DNA from: Takakia lepidozioides
Taxonomy: Eukaryota > Streptophyta > Takakiopsida > Takakiales > Takakiaceae
DNA length: 64,000 nucleotides
Reading direction: 5' to 3'
Assembly: GCA_030704615.1 (NCBI GenBank)
Contig: CM060732.1
Span: 38,979,053-39,043,052, forward strand
A program made the translations under genes and the position numbers. Within the stretch, counting starts at the first letter, position 1, and the number at the start of each line of letters is the position of its first letter. Below, piece after piece: positions 10,983 to 22,345 of the stretch. The notes beneath the pieces were generated by a model. The model searched no databases, was not told the DNA's origin, and saw only the letters and a program-made list of their open reading frames with translations.

Positions 10983-12071
10983 CTATAGCATTTTGAAATT
11001 GTTCTTTGGGTAGATTTCACTCTTGGTCTTGCTTGGCTGTTCACTGTTCTCACTATTCCTTTCTGGTGACCCTGTAGGTTCAACAATCGGACTCTGGACA
11101 GGTATGCGTGTCCTTGGAAGTCTGACTTCATTGATACTATTTCGTGACATCAGATCTGTCATCTCTGCGAGTACATCATCCTCATCATCATAGAACACGT
11201 CTACAAAGTTAGTTCCCGGAGTTCCCATCATAGTTTGGTCGAGTTTTCTACTGCACTCACTCTCCGTATGCCCGAGTAGCTTGCAAAAGTTGCATCTCAC
11301 ACCACACATTTCCGTGGAATGCCCGAACCGGTGACATTTGTCACACTTAGCTGGGGTTCTTCCTTCAGGACAATATGCAGCTATGTGACCTTCTTTGTGA
11401 CAAACATTACAAAGGCGAACACGAGGTGGTGTTCTAGATCCCGAGCTTTCTCCTATGACTGGTCCCCTATCAAAGTACTTCTGTAGGGTAGTGTTCAGCT
11501 GATCAAGTCTTCTGTCCACAGGGTTAACAAACACAACTGACTCATCTGTATCATCTCCTTCCAATGGCTCTAGAGGTATTTCCCCTAACTTTCCCAGGCC
11601 CCTTTCAATCTCAATGGCTGTGTCAAGTGCTTCCTCTACATCAAGGAAGCGCCTGCCCAGCATTACTCTTGCTATTTCTGGTCTCAAACCTGCTGCAAAT
11701 CTACGCCTCTGTTCCAAATCAGACGCCCCACTTCTTATAAATAACCGGTTCAACCTATCAAAGTATGTTTGAACCCTTTGTCTACTCTCCTGTTTAATGG
11801 TATCCATTCTTAGCCTAATTTCTGCCAAGTCAACGATACCAAACTTGGCTGAAATTGCTGCCCTGAAGTCCACCCAGTTGTTTGGTCTAGGGTTTTGTTT
11901 ACGGTACCATTCATCAGCCTTGGCTCTCAGGTTGAGCCTTGCTACCTTGAAAGTTTTGTCCTCATTCAAATCCCTGACATCTGCCTCCATCTGAATTCTC
12001 TCCAGCCAGTCATTTACATCCTCACTATTCCTACCATGATAAGGCGCATCTATGCTGGTTGGACTGGTCAT
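10983..12071 (-). CDS. Element B Gag
   Basis: An intact frame of 362 codons from the ATG at 12071. The N-terminal ~200 residues match the retrotransposon Gag core (DVNDWLERIQMEADVR ... ADEWYRKQNPRPNNW ... FAAGLRPEIARVML). Three CCHC zinc knuckles follow (CNVCHKEGHIAAYC, CDKCHRFGHSTEMC, CNFCKLLGHTESEC), then a Ser/Pro/Glu-rich tail. The product would form particles and bind element RNA in the cytoplasm. It is the first gene after the leader and is the best-preserved one in the element. Confidence 0.9.
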   Translation of the reverse strand: MTSPTSIDAPYHGRNSEDVNDWLERIQMEADVRDLNEDKTFKVARLNLRAKADEWYRKQNPRPNNWVDFRAAISAKFGIVDLAEIRLRMDTIKQESRQRVQTYFDRLNRLFIRSGASDLEQRRRFAAGLRPEIARVMLGRRFLDVEEALDTAIEIERGLGKLGEIPLEPLEGDDTDESVVFVNPVDRRLDQLNTTLQKYFDRGPVIGESSGSRTPPRVRLCNVCHKEGHIAAYCPEGRTPAKCDKCHRFGHSTEMCGVRCNFCKLLGHTESECSRKLDQTMMGTPGTNFVDVFYDDEDDVLAEMTDLMSRNSINEVRLPRTRIPVQSPIVEPTGSPERNSENSEQPSKTKSEIYPKNNFKML

Positions 12072-12513
12072 CCTTCTATTCTCTAGTCAAAGTTCAAACT
12101 GTTTCAACACCTAATTCTGACTCTAATTCTTCCCTCAACTTCCTTAATGTTGACCTCTATACCACTCCCACTGTCCATTTCGCAACATCTCTACTCTACC
12201 TCCCATGTCACCTCTCGTGCCATGGTATTTATCTTCCCCACCTTCCTAACTCTCTTATCCAAAGTGCTATGGTTGTTCTTCCACCAGTATGTATCACTCT
12301 AAGACATAAATCACCATTCGCTATTCTCCAAGCAGGGTTGAAGAAGTACAAACAAGGGTCTGCGTGTGCATTTGGTGTGCGTTGCTGAAGCAAATCAGCA
12401 CATCTCCAATGCTTGGTTCATCAGGAATCAGTGTGTGGTCTCTTCCTGCCATCAAACCATCCAATACCAGTCAAGATCCCTAGCTAGTAGAAATCAAGAT
12501 TCAACATCCTCAA
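12072..12513 (-). other. Element B leader between PBS and gag
   Basis: About 440 bases of untranslated leader on the minus strand. No gene or motif is recognised. The plus-strand open frames here are not supported. Confidence 0.6.
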
Positions 12514-12525
12514 GCTCTGATACCA
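12514..12525 (-). other. Element B primer binding site (initiator tRNA-Met type)
   Basis: The minus strand reads TGGTATCAGAGC, the standard plant site that pairs with the 3' end of initiator tRNA-Met. It directly abuts the LTR, whose last ~10 bases (CACACTACAT by comparison with the other LTR) are missing here. Confidence 0.9.
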
Positions 12526-14834
12526 AAAGAAGGGGCGTGAATCCCCTTCTGTGCAAGTGTTAGTTGTGCTCCTCCCCAAGTCAATTGGAGGGAAGGAAAG
12601 GAGCTGTCCTCTCAGGTGATCCAACCCTCGTCACTCGGTGTGGGTTTCCCTCACGTCCTTCATGATCAGAGTTCACACAATCCTCATCCACGCCGCAGCG
12701 GAAGAGAAGACATGGATGGGGAGTCTGTATTGTTTTCACCCGTGGTTCTACTTCTACACAACATCCTCTCCCTGGTACACTGCACCAGCCCTGTTACCAT
12801 GCTGTCTTCAGTGATGCAACCAGCCCTACGTCAGTGATGACCACTGCCCTTGTGGGCAGCTCCCTTGGTCAGCAACAAGTGGAATCCCCTTTGTAATAAG
12901 ATCACGATTTGGAAGGAGGCAACTCAGATCTGCCATGAGTTGCAGGCCCACCAGTTTGGCCCTTCATGGGTTCATGCTTTCTTTATCTTACCGCCCCAAT
13001 CATCCATTCCTCTCCATCCCCTCTTGCTGGTCAGCTCTCTCCCTTATGTCCTTTTCTCTCTCCCTTTCTCTTTCCTTCAGGGTGAGTAGGTCCTCACTCT
13101 TTCCACTGTAGCATGTCTATGATGCAATGCAATGCGCATTCAGCCAAGCATCCAGTGCACCCAGCATTGAAATCAACCTTGGTCACACAAGATATAATCA
13201 GCCCTTTTATCAGTCCCTCTCTCTGCCAATGACAGATGCTTCACACTCTACTTTTCCCAGGTGTAGCCATTTGCCCAAGACAGCTCTCAACCCTTCTACA
13301 GGTCTCAATTTACACACCCTGACAGCTCTCTTTTTCCCATCAACTGTGAACCTCAGTGGTTCACATGCTGAGAGCACCCTGAGAATCAGATCCAAACCCA
13401 AACAGATGTTGGTTTTTCTGCCCCATCCACATCATCCCTTCTTGTCGTTTCCAAACAGTTCAATCTAACTCTCACTGGTTTCCTCTACCTACTAAGCTAG
13501 TTCCACATTGACTGCAATGTGTCAACATCCCAGGCTAGATTGTTTGTACAAGCTCATGACGTTGAAACAAGAAACAAGAATACAACAACAGCAACCATTC
13601 TGTCCCAGCAACGAATCATCCCTGTTTCCATTCATTTTTCCTACTCTACAATGTAACAGCAGGTGCATCCATCTCCAGTCCATCCTGGTTTGAAGTCCAG
13701 TGTCTTCATTCCATTTCCAAAACTCTTTTTCTTCCTCACATGTCAGTGTCTCTTACTACATGCAAGAGACAGTCCAAACTTCACAAAGCGATTTCTAAGT
13801 CACCCCAAAAAGAGAGAAAACCACTCTTCAAACTTATCTGTCTTATACTCATTGAAGCGGTAGGTCTGCCTGTCACGAAAGCACCTTGTCCTCTCCCTCG
13901 TCAGCCATTTCCGCGTCTCTTCTTATCGTGATTCCAATCCTCATCAAGGCATGACGGCTCTGCTTCAGCTGCTGGCACATCCTTGTGTCTGCCAACCTCT
14001 ACCCTATCCTTCTACATGTGCATTTCTTCCCTATGAAGTGATCTGGTCCTACAGCCTTTAAGACAGAGAGCAGATACAAAACTTAATTATAGATAGCTTA
14101 AGCGCCATACACACCAGAAGGCGGCACCGCTTCCTCTTGCACAGAATGCCAAGCCAGATCCCTTAACGTCGCTCTTTAAGGCAAGCTGATTCCCTTACAA
14201 AGTGATCTGGTCCTAAAGCTCAAAAACAGACAGCAGCTACAAGATTTGATCACAGACAACCTGAGGCGCTATACACACCAGCCTGCATTTCTCATCCCCC
14301 AACACCTGCTGAGCCGCTCCATCTCCTCATTAATGTGCTCATCAAGACAATGGCGACAGCAGTGGTGCACCGCCCTTATCACAAACCTGATCCCTCTGGT
14401 TTGATCATTGCTTACGAAGAAGGCGGCACCGCTTCTTCTTGCACAGAAGGCCAAGCAGGAGCTCTTAACATTTCTCTTAAAAGCAAGCTGATACCCTTTG
14501 CGTAGGTGGAACTTTCTCAGATATCCTGTGCTGCCAACACCACTGCAGCAGCTGCGAAAAGATACCCGCACTCTTCCCCTTCGAATTTCACATCCTGCTT
14601 CTAGGGTTCAACATCATGGATGAAAATCATTCATCCTAGGGATGAAAAGGCGCATGTCATTACTTAGCCATATTTTGTTCTTGGCAGATCAATAGCATAG
14701 TCTTTCCATGGAATTACCTCAAGTTATGGACAATTCCTCCCCTTCATTAGCACGAAGGGCACTCCCTTTGTAGTAGTGCCGAAACCTGATGCCAAACAAA
14801 AACTTGAATTTTTACCCCCTGCACTCACACTACA
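12526..14834 (-). repeat. Element B 5' LTR
   Basis: Direct repeat partner of 3637-5936. In element orientation it begins TGTAGTGTGAGTGCAGGGGG at 14834 and runs to CCCTTCTTTT at 12526, where the terminal CACACTACA found in the 3' LTR is lost. It has the same internal duplication as its partner. It would carry the promoter of element B; I cannot point to a TATA box with confidence. Confidence 0.92.
14030..14510 (-). repeat. Internal duplication inside the B 5' LTR
   Basis: Same imperfect duplication as in the 3' LTR: AAGTGATCTGGTCCTA near 14036 and 14199, and GAAGGCGGCACCGCTTC near 14118 and 14419. Confidence 0.75.
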
Positions 14835-14838
14835 CCAG
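14835..14838. repeat. Target site duplication of element B, right copy (CCAG)
   Basis: Matches 3633-3636. A1 coding sequence resumes directly after it (CAGTTACCCATCAC), aligning with A2 at about 42474. Confidence 0.8.
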
Positions 14839-16282
14839 CAGTTACCCATCACATTTCTATGAAGAAAGAGAAGGAAAAATGGAAATCCTAGAGGAACCAG
14901 CCACTGTGAGCTTACAGGATGAAGTGGTGACTGGTTGGACAATCACAGCTGATGAGCAGCTGAGGGAAGTGAATGTGGGAACTAAAGAGGAACCGAGGAT
15001 GGTGAAAGTAGGAGCTGATTTGGAGCCAGAATTCCTTGAAGAAGCTAAGAGCTTGTTCATCAAATACAGAGATGTATTTGCTTGGAGCTATGAGGATCTA
15101 AAAGGAATACCACCTGAAGTCTGTCAGCATAAGATTGAACTGGAACCAGGGTCAGTACCAATCAAGCAGGCGAGGTACAGAATGAATCCCAACTACGCAC
15201 AGAAGGTTGGAGAAGAGATCAAGAAGTTGGCTGAGGCTAAGTTTATATACCCAATAGAGTATACAACTTGGTTGTCACCCATTGTTATAGTTCCCAAGAA
15301 GAATGGTAAACTAAGAGTATGTGTGAACTACAAGAAGCTAAATGCTTGTACGAAGAAAGATCATTTTCCTTTGTCATTCACAGAAGCAGTATTAGACACT
15401 GTGGCAGGCCATGAGATGTACTCATTCATGGATGGCTTCAATGGTTATAATCAAGTGCAAGTGGCAGAAGAAGACCAAGGAAAAACAGCTTTCATCACAG
15501 ACTGGGGGGCTTATGCATACAAAGTCATGCCCTTTGGACTTTGTAATGCACCAGCGACCTTTCAGAGAGTGATAAGTGAATCTTTTCATGAGTATCTGGA
15601 TGATTTCATGCAAGTGTTCTTGGATGATTTCAGTGTGTACAGCTCAAAGAAAGAGCACTTACATAAATTGGAGTTATGTTTGGCCAGATGCAGGATGAGA
15701 GGTCTGGGCATGAATCCAGAGAAGTGTACTTTCTGTGTGAACTCAGGGGTGCTTCTGGGACACATTGTATGTAAGAGGGGACTTCTTGTGGATCCCAGGA
15801 AAACAGAGGCCATTAAAGCCTCTCTACCACCAGTGAATGTTAAGAGTCTAAGGAGATTCCTTGGGCAAACCAGTTATTACAGAAGATTTGTCAAAATGTA
15901 TGCACAAATAGCAGCACCATTGAGTAAGCTACTGAAGAAAGATACAGTGTTTGCCTGGACAGCTGAATGTCAACAGGCGTTCGAGGAACTTACACTGTCA
16001 GTAACAACTACACCTGTGCTGATTAACCCTCACTTGCATGTAGTATTTCATGTTCACTGCGATGCATCAGGAGAAGCGTTAGGAGCGGTGTTAGCCCAGA
16101 ATGTTACAGGAAATATAGATTCACCTGTGTACTATGCTAGCAGGTTGATGAACAGTGCTGAAAAGATCTATAGCACAACGGAAAGAGAAGCATTGGCAAT
16201 GATCTATGCAGTGAAGAAATTCAGGCATTACCTGTTGGGCAAGAAGTTTATGTTCTATGTGGATCACCAGGCATATACCTAG
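14839..16282 (+). pseudogene. A1 reverse transcriptase and start of RNase H
   Basis: The frame carries an N-terminal linker (MEILEEPATVSLQDEVVTGW), then the RT with SPIVIVPKKNGKLRVCVNYK, SFMDGFNGYNQVQVA, MPFGLCNAPATFQR, the catalytic VFLDDFSVYS (near 15620), NPEKCTFCVN and the connection domain. RNase H starts at about 16050 (VHCDASGEALGAVLA). The frame ends at 16282 after VDHQAYT, where A2 reads VDHQALIYLVNKP, so a small deletion shifts the frame there. The RT itself is intact in this copy, unlike in A2, but it is cut off from Gag and protease by element B. Confidence 0.92.
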
Positions 16283-16320
16283 TAAACAAACCTCTGATAA
16301 GCGGAAGAATAGCAAGATGG

Positions 16321-18057
16321 TTGATAATCTTGCACGAGTTTGAGTTCGAGGTTGTTTACAAGCCTGGGAGACTGCATCTTGTGGCGAATCACTTGTCACG
16401 GTTATCAACAGGAGAACCAGCCACAGGAATAGATGATCAATTACCAGATGCGAGTCTATTTGCAGTGGAGGTGCATGGAAGTGCAGATGACTGGTTAGAT
16501 TGGCAGTGGCCAATCAGATACTACCTTGCTCATGGTCAATGCCCACCTAGTTATGGTAAGGAGCAGAGGAAGAGAATCGCTATCAAAGCTTTACCTTATA
16601 CTATGGTAGGAAGCAGAATGTATAAGCTAGGACCTGATGGAGTACTAAAACGATGCTTGTACCACCATGAAGTAAATAAAGTTTTGGAGGAAGTTCATAA
16701 AGGAGTGGCTGGAGGTCATTTTGGAGAAGAGACTACCAGTAGGAAGATACTACTCGCAGGTTACTGGTGGCCTACTTTGTTCAAAGATGTACACGAGTAT
16801 TGTCAGAGTTGTGATGAATGTCAGAGGCTAGGACCTTTGCAGAGATCTGGAAGGATGGCCTTGCATCCTACAATGCCTACGGAACCATTTCAGAAATGGG
16901 GACTAGACTTTGTTGGACCAATTAACCCACCAGCCAAAAATACACGGAACAGGTACATAATTACAGCCACTGATTATACTACGAAGTGGGTGGAAGCTAA
17001 AGCTTTGAGGGACAACACAGCCAAGTCCACCGCAAGGTTCATATATGAGAACATACTTACACGATTTGGCTGTCCCTTAGAAATTATCAGTGATCAGGGA
17101 AATCACTTCATGAATGAGACCATTGAGTTGTTGACTAAAGAGTTCATGATTGTGCATAGAAATAGTACAACATATTACCCACAGGGTAATGGGCAGGCAG
17201 AGGCTACCAACAAAATACTATGTACTATCTTGGCTAAGATAGTCAATGCAAACAGAACGGATTGGGATACAAAGCTGCTGACAGCTTTGTGGTCATACAG
17301 GACTTCCTATAAAGTCACCACTAAGTATACACCATTCCAATTAGTTTATGGTATGGAAGCCTTACTTCCAGTGGAATTCCTGTTACCTACCATGAGAACG
17401 GAGTGGGGAAAGAGAATGGAATTGCAAGATTCCATTAAGGTCAGGAAACATGAATTATACCATGTGGAAGAAGTACGTGCTGATGCAGCTGATAATATGA
17501 CCAGAATTCAGATGAAGAGGAAGGAACAGTTTGATGAAGGCAAGTTAAAAACTTTTAAGACGGGAGATTTGGTTCTATGGTTGCAGAAAAAGGGAAAGAT
17601 TAAAGCTTCTAAGCTTAAATCACCATGGAAAGGACCTTATGTCATACAAAAGATGTATGATAACAACACCGCCATGTTACAAACCATTAACAAAGAAATG
17701 CTGGGAAGAGTCAATGCCAATAAGTTGAAGGGGTACAGTGGTATCCATGACAAACCATTGCAGCATGAATTGCATGTTGAAACGCAAGAGCAGTCACGGG
17801 CTGCACCAGTGTTACGAACGGAGTATGGAGCACTTGTCGTTAGGCCGAGCATATATGACCAGGGCGGGAAAAACAAGCGTGACACAACCTATCACAGCCC
17901 ATCACGGCGTGACACAGCCTATCACAGCCGAGCACGGCGCAACACAGCCTATCACAACCTACCACAGCGTGTCACAGCCTATCACAGCTTACCACAGTGC
18001 ATCACAGCCTATCACAGCGTACCACAGTATGACACAGCCTGTCACAGCTCAACATAG
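16321..18057 (+). pseudogene. A1 RNase H end, integrase and TAYHS repeat linker
   Basis: The first ~30 residues finish RNase H (VVYKPGRLHLVANHLSRL, including its last catalytic Asp-equivalent region). Integrase follows: zinc finger from HKGVAGGHFG to CDECQRLG, catalytic core with GLDFVGP, ISDQGNHF and GQAEATNK (the D, D, E positions), and a C-terminal GPY/F module (SPWKGPYVI). From about 17876 comes a run of TAYHSxxxR-type repeats. The frame stops at TAG 18055-18057 where A2 has CAG. The same frame stays open beyond it into the extra ORF, so the stop looks like a lesion, not the natural Pol end. Confidence 0.9.
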
Positions 18058-18060
18058 CAT
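17876..18060 (+). repeat. A1 coding minisatellite (TAYHS linker)
   Basis: About six degenerate 30-nt units of the type GACACAGCCTATCACAGC..., each encoding ten residues around TAYHS. They join integrase to the extra protein. A2 has more units (45520-45800), A3 fewer (60895-61015). The DNA motif CACAGCC also dominates the repeat inside the LTRs of the same element. Confidence 0.85.
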
Positions 18061-21000
18061 ACTAGGGTTACACGATCCATAGAATCAGTGACAGGTGGAC
18101 GCATAATAACTTCAGGAAAATGGCTGACGGAAGAAAAGACGGAAACCAGTTTAAAAATAGACACGTGGAAGTCAGGGCGCGACACACAGCGGAGAAGGAA
18201 GTGCAAGAACAGGTGTCATAAAGAAAAAGGACAAGAACGGCCGTCAAAATGGATGAAAGACGGGCCCATTAATGAATACGGAAAAAGGGGAACGGAACAA
18301 ACGGCAAGTACAAAAAAAAAACGAAATTCTTGTCACATGTGTGATCCTAGTGGACTATCCATCAAGGAAAGTCCACTAAAGAAAATGAAATCTAAAATCA
18401 CATCACAGCGATTACAGCCAATAGAAAGCTAGAGAAAGGATCAAGAAATTGGAGGGAAATTAAGCGCAAGAGGCGGCGTCGTTCTGAGTAACGGGCGTCT
18501 CGACGGGACAGACCATCAATGCTATAGCTTGGAAACTATGGAGGAACTAACAGACTATACGCTCGCAATATTACTTACACAGTGGCATAGACACGAAAGA
18601 ACAGAGCGGAGCTTTTCTCTTGAGCGATGCTTGCAAGCCCCGCATGCTTACAAGAAATTACCCATAGCTTTTTGTGGCAACCATACGTTTATGCTTTGTG
18701 CACTACAGGCATTTCTTCAGTTGTTACAGCCAAAACATTTTTGTGGGTCTAAAATGAAGAGAGTGAGAGGAATGGAGGAAATCAGGGTGAAGAGCACCAC
18801 AATTCTGCAGAAACAAACGATTGCTACCCCACAGGCGATACAGATACTGAAGGAGCTGAGATTGCAAGGATTGCAAAGCATAGATTGGACATTGCACCAT
18901 AGACAGTACATGTTACAATTCTTGCAGAACTTTGAGCCAAGGACAGGAACAACAACGGTGAAGGGAGTTGAATTAGTAATTACTCCCCTATACCTCCAGC
19001 AATTGTTTCGATTGCCAGCAGGTCAGGTGCATGTGGAGGAACACAGGGCAAGACTGCAAATAGGGACTTATTTCAAGAAGGGAGTTTCTTTAAAACTCAG
19101 GGTTATGCTTGTACCAAGGCCGTGTACCCAGGGCTAAAGGAGGTAGGCCAGGTATTGAACGTTCTTATTGCCATGAAACAGAACCAACAGTATTTGAGCA
19201 GATCCTTCACGGAGGAAATACTCAAAGCCCTGAAAGGACAAGAGGTAGAATGGGCGGACATAATGTACAACGCACTGGTGGAGGAGATGAAAAGATTACA
19301 AGGTACTACAGCAAAGTCTCCTATCATAGTGTCTGGCCCAATTATTGCTCAAATAATTCTTGATTCCGGCATACTTGATGCGCAAGAAAGAAAAGAGATG
19401 AGAGTGTTTGAGCCAGAAACCACTGCAATGGAAGAGCAAGGCTCTTCACACAGTGAGGGTGGACTAGCATGGCAACCCGAGACTAAGAGGCAGAGACGGG
19501 GAAAGACTGTAGTCGCGGATCCACTGGCTTCACGGATTCCGCATGATAATGTTTCCCAAGCTCATGTGCAGGAAGGGGCACAGCAGCACAGAGAACTGCT
19601 ATTACTGGAAGCAGGACCTTCAGAAAGGGAGGAGGAAGTTACTTCAGTATCACAACCATCACAGCCAGCTGATCGGCTTGTCACAAGGTTACAAGTTGTC
19701 CATGCAGCTCAACCAGAAATAATTGATTTGGAAAAAGAAGAGTTAGATATTCCAACTACAGATAAGATAGTGGCGGAAATTGAAAAGGGGGACCTTCTCT
19801 ATGAATATTCTGGTCTGGTCAAGGAGACAGAGATTCCAGAGGTGCAACAGTTGCCCAAGGGAAATCCTGAGGTGCATATAATACACACACCTGTGTCGGA
19901 GGTACCACAAGTAGAATGTCAAGACACTGCAACACCGGTGATGGATGATGTGGTTCAGGAAGAAAATCCAGTGGGACAATGGCCTGAATGGTTCGTGAGA
20001 CATCACACGGTTGAGGATCAGGAGGAACAGCAGCAACCTCACCATGATGACCCTCAACAGGCAATACTGATGAGTTCCATAAGCAGGACACTTAATTTGT
20101 TGGGGACTTATGTCAAATCCCATGTTCCAACTACCCAATTGACAGCCTTGAGAGAGGAACTCAGGAAGGAGTTTGAGGCTCGACTAGCCACTGAGTGTGC
20201 AAACAAGGTCGATGAGGAGGTCACTCTCAAGATGCAGCAGGACTTGGAAAATACAGAAGCGGCTTTGCAATTGGCCAAGGAACAATTGATTGAGGCAGGC
20301 CTCGCGCAAGACCAGTTGCACGAAGCACATAAGCAACAGCTATACCAAATGCAGGTGAAGCATGAAAGCAAGTTGCAACAAGTAAATGCACTACATACAG
20401 AGTTGCAGACAGTGCATGACAGGATGGTCATCCAATGTGCTACACTCACAACTATGCTTGACCAATCTACAATAGAAATAAACAGTCAAGCAGAAAAAAG
20501 TATGAAGGCAGAAGCAGAGAATGTTGAGCAAATGAAACTCATTGTCGACATAAAGAATACAATCTGTCGTAATGAGGATACTTTCAAGCAATACAGGCAG
20601 GTTGAAGCCGACCAAGAGAGGCACATCCTGGAGTTGCAACAAACGGTCATGGCCAATAGAAATGAACTCTCTGTGGCTAACAAAGCTTGGAAGGAAGCCA
20701 ATAATCTGGCTGCTGTCTATGCGAATTTGGTTGAACCTCATGCGAAGCGCATGGAGGCTTTACAACAGCAGTTAGATGTGTAAAAACAAAGAGAGGAGCA
20801 CACTCTCAGAGCAACCACAAGCAACTTGGTGGATAACCACGTTATGCAGGTCTGGTTAGCACAAGGGCCAGTGGAGGACAAAGCACCACGAAAGCTCACC
20901 CAAAGCGAGATGAATGAGCTCAGGCTGCAAGTGCAAAACATTGCCACAACTACTATAGACAATGTCTATAGTAGGATAGCGGAGTTACAGGAGGATATAG

Positions 21001-22307
21001 ACGACCTGCAGACTCAAGTGGAGGACCTCACTTCAAATATCGACAAGAGAGTCTGTGTACCTGATGAACAGCTAATGGCTTCTTATTTAAAAGCGAGAAC
21101 TTTAGCTTTTCAGTCTTCTTCACAGGAGGTGCAGGAGATGCCAATGGTACAAGAGCCAGTGCCACCAACATCACAACAAGTCACTGTGCCAATAGCTGAC
21201 CCTGTTGTTACTACAACTACACCACAGCCACCACAGTCTGAGGTATGGGGCAATGCTGCTTTTAACCCACCTAAAACTCCAGCTGCAAGGGAGTACAGTA
21301 GGGCTATGATTATGCCCTTCAATCAAATTCCCATCATGTTGGATTTGGCTTGGAAAGAATTTAGTCCTCCGCAGTCATTCGCACATTACTACCAAATCAT
21401 GCGTATTTGGCTGCCAGTGGCAACTAGGACTAAAGTTCTTCCGAACAATCGACATATTGAGGATCATCACTTTGCACAGTACTGGCATGAGGCAGGTACC
21501 ATGTTGAGGGAATTAATTGCTTTCCAAGTTGTACATGGATTCATTTATACCAAGACCAAGGAGGTAGCAAGTATTGTCATGGGATGCGGGTTATACTACG
21601 CTGCTTGTTTTCTGGTACGTTATCACATTGAGCAGCATAAGATGCAATCGCGCTTTCTGAGTTATTCCAGTGGAGATCATTGGGTCTTACCTTCAGTACC
21701 ACCTCATATGTACCTATATGAGGCAAAAGTTATGATGCAAAAGGATTCTCAAATTCGTTCATGGTTTCAAGCGGCCTGGAACAATTTGTCAACACAGAAA
21801 TTCGGCATTGATGATATTTTCTATAAGGGACATGTGGCATGGAAATACTTGCACGGTGCACAAGTAATTGGTACCCCACTCACCTGGACAGGTAAGGAAC
21901 GCAGTGTCTACACCAATTTTGCTGTTCAGCGGTTACAGCAAGTTGTAAAATATAAACTTCCAGACATGGTAGGACAACATTGTATGCCCCAGAGGATTCC
22001 ACAAAAAGTTCGACAATTAAAACACCTGAGAGGTGATGACGATTCTGATACAACTGTTTCTTCAGCGGATTCTTTTGACATGGGAGAAGACTATGCAATT
22101 CAGATGGCAGAGAAGAAGCGACGGGGGTCTCCTATGCCTGAAAGGTTACCTCGATATCAGCCTCCAGAGGGCCTCACTTATCCTGGTAGTGTTCAAACAT
22201 CTCCGTCAACCAGTGACAGACCTCGGGCTCGTACACACAGTCCGCCACGAAACTCTCAACGTCAGAAAGGTGCTCACTCACAAAGGTTTGCTAATCGCAA
22301 TCAGTAA
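18058..22307 (+). pseudogene. A1 extra ORF downstream of integrase, broken
   Basis: This is the counterpart of the last ~1400 codons of the A2 fused frame. The first part, to 19137, is in the Pol frame and is interrupted by TAG at 18430 (CAG in A2). A 1-nt loss near 19065 moves the rest to the frame at 19122-20783. TAA at 20781 (TAC in A2) and then 20826-22307 in the same frame complete it. Conserved parts are an N-terminal region (MEELTDYTLAILLTQW), a long coiled coil (about 20150-20760), a second coiled coil (about 20930-21050), a conserved C-terminal region (PQSFAHYYQIMRIWLP) and a basic Ser/Arg/Pro tail. Function unknown. No membrane segment is seen, so there is no support for an envelope role. 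Confidence 0.85.
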
Positions 22308-22330
22308 ACCGTGAGGACACGGCTTTTTGA

Positions 22331-22345
22331 GAGGGGAAGGGGTAA
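22331..22345 (+). other. A1 polypurine tract
   Basis: GAGGGGAAGGGGTAA lies directly before the 3' LTR start TGTTAG, the normal position of the plus-strand primer. A2 has the equivalent at 50056-50073. Confidence 0.85.

Larger units (their letters stand above)
3637..14834 (-). mobile_element. Ty3/gypsy LTR retrotransposon B, complete, inserted in A1
   Basis: The element spans two direct LTR copies of about 2.3 kb (3637-5936 and 12526-14834) around minus-strand gag, protease, RT, RNase H and integrase, in gypsy order. The outer ends are TGTAGTGTGA and TCACACTACA, a perfect terminal inverted repeat. The A1 sequence CCAG is duplicated at both borders (3633-3636 and 14835-14838). A primer site and a polypurine tract sit inside the LTRs. 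The RT motif is FVDDVNIHS with MPFGLKNATATFQR and no chromodomain is seen, so it is not the same lineage as A or C. All genes have frameshifts or stops, so it is non-autonomous now. Confidence 0.93.
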
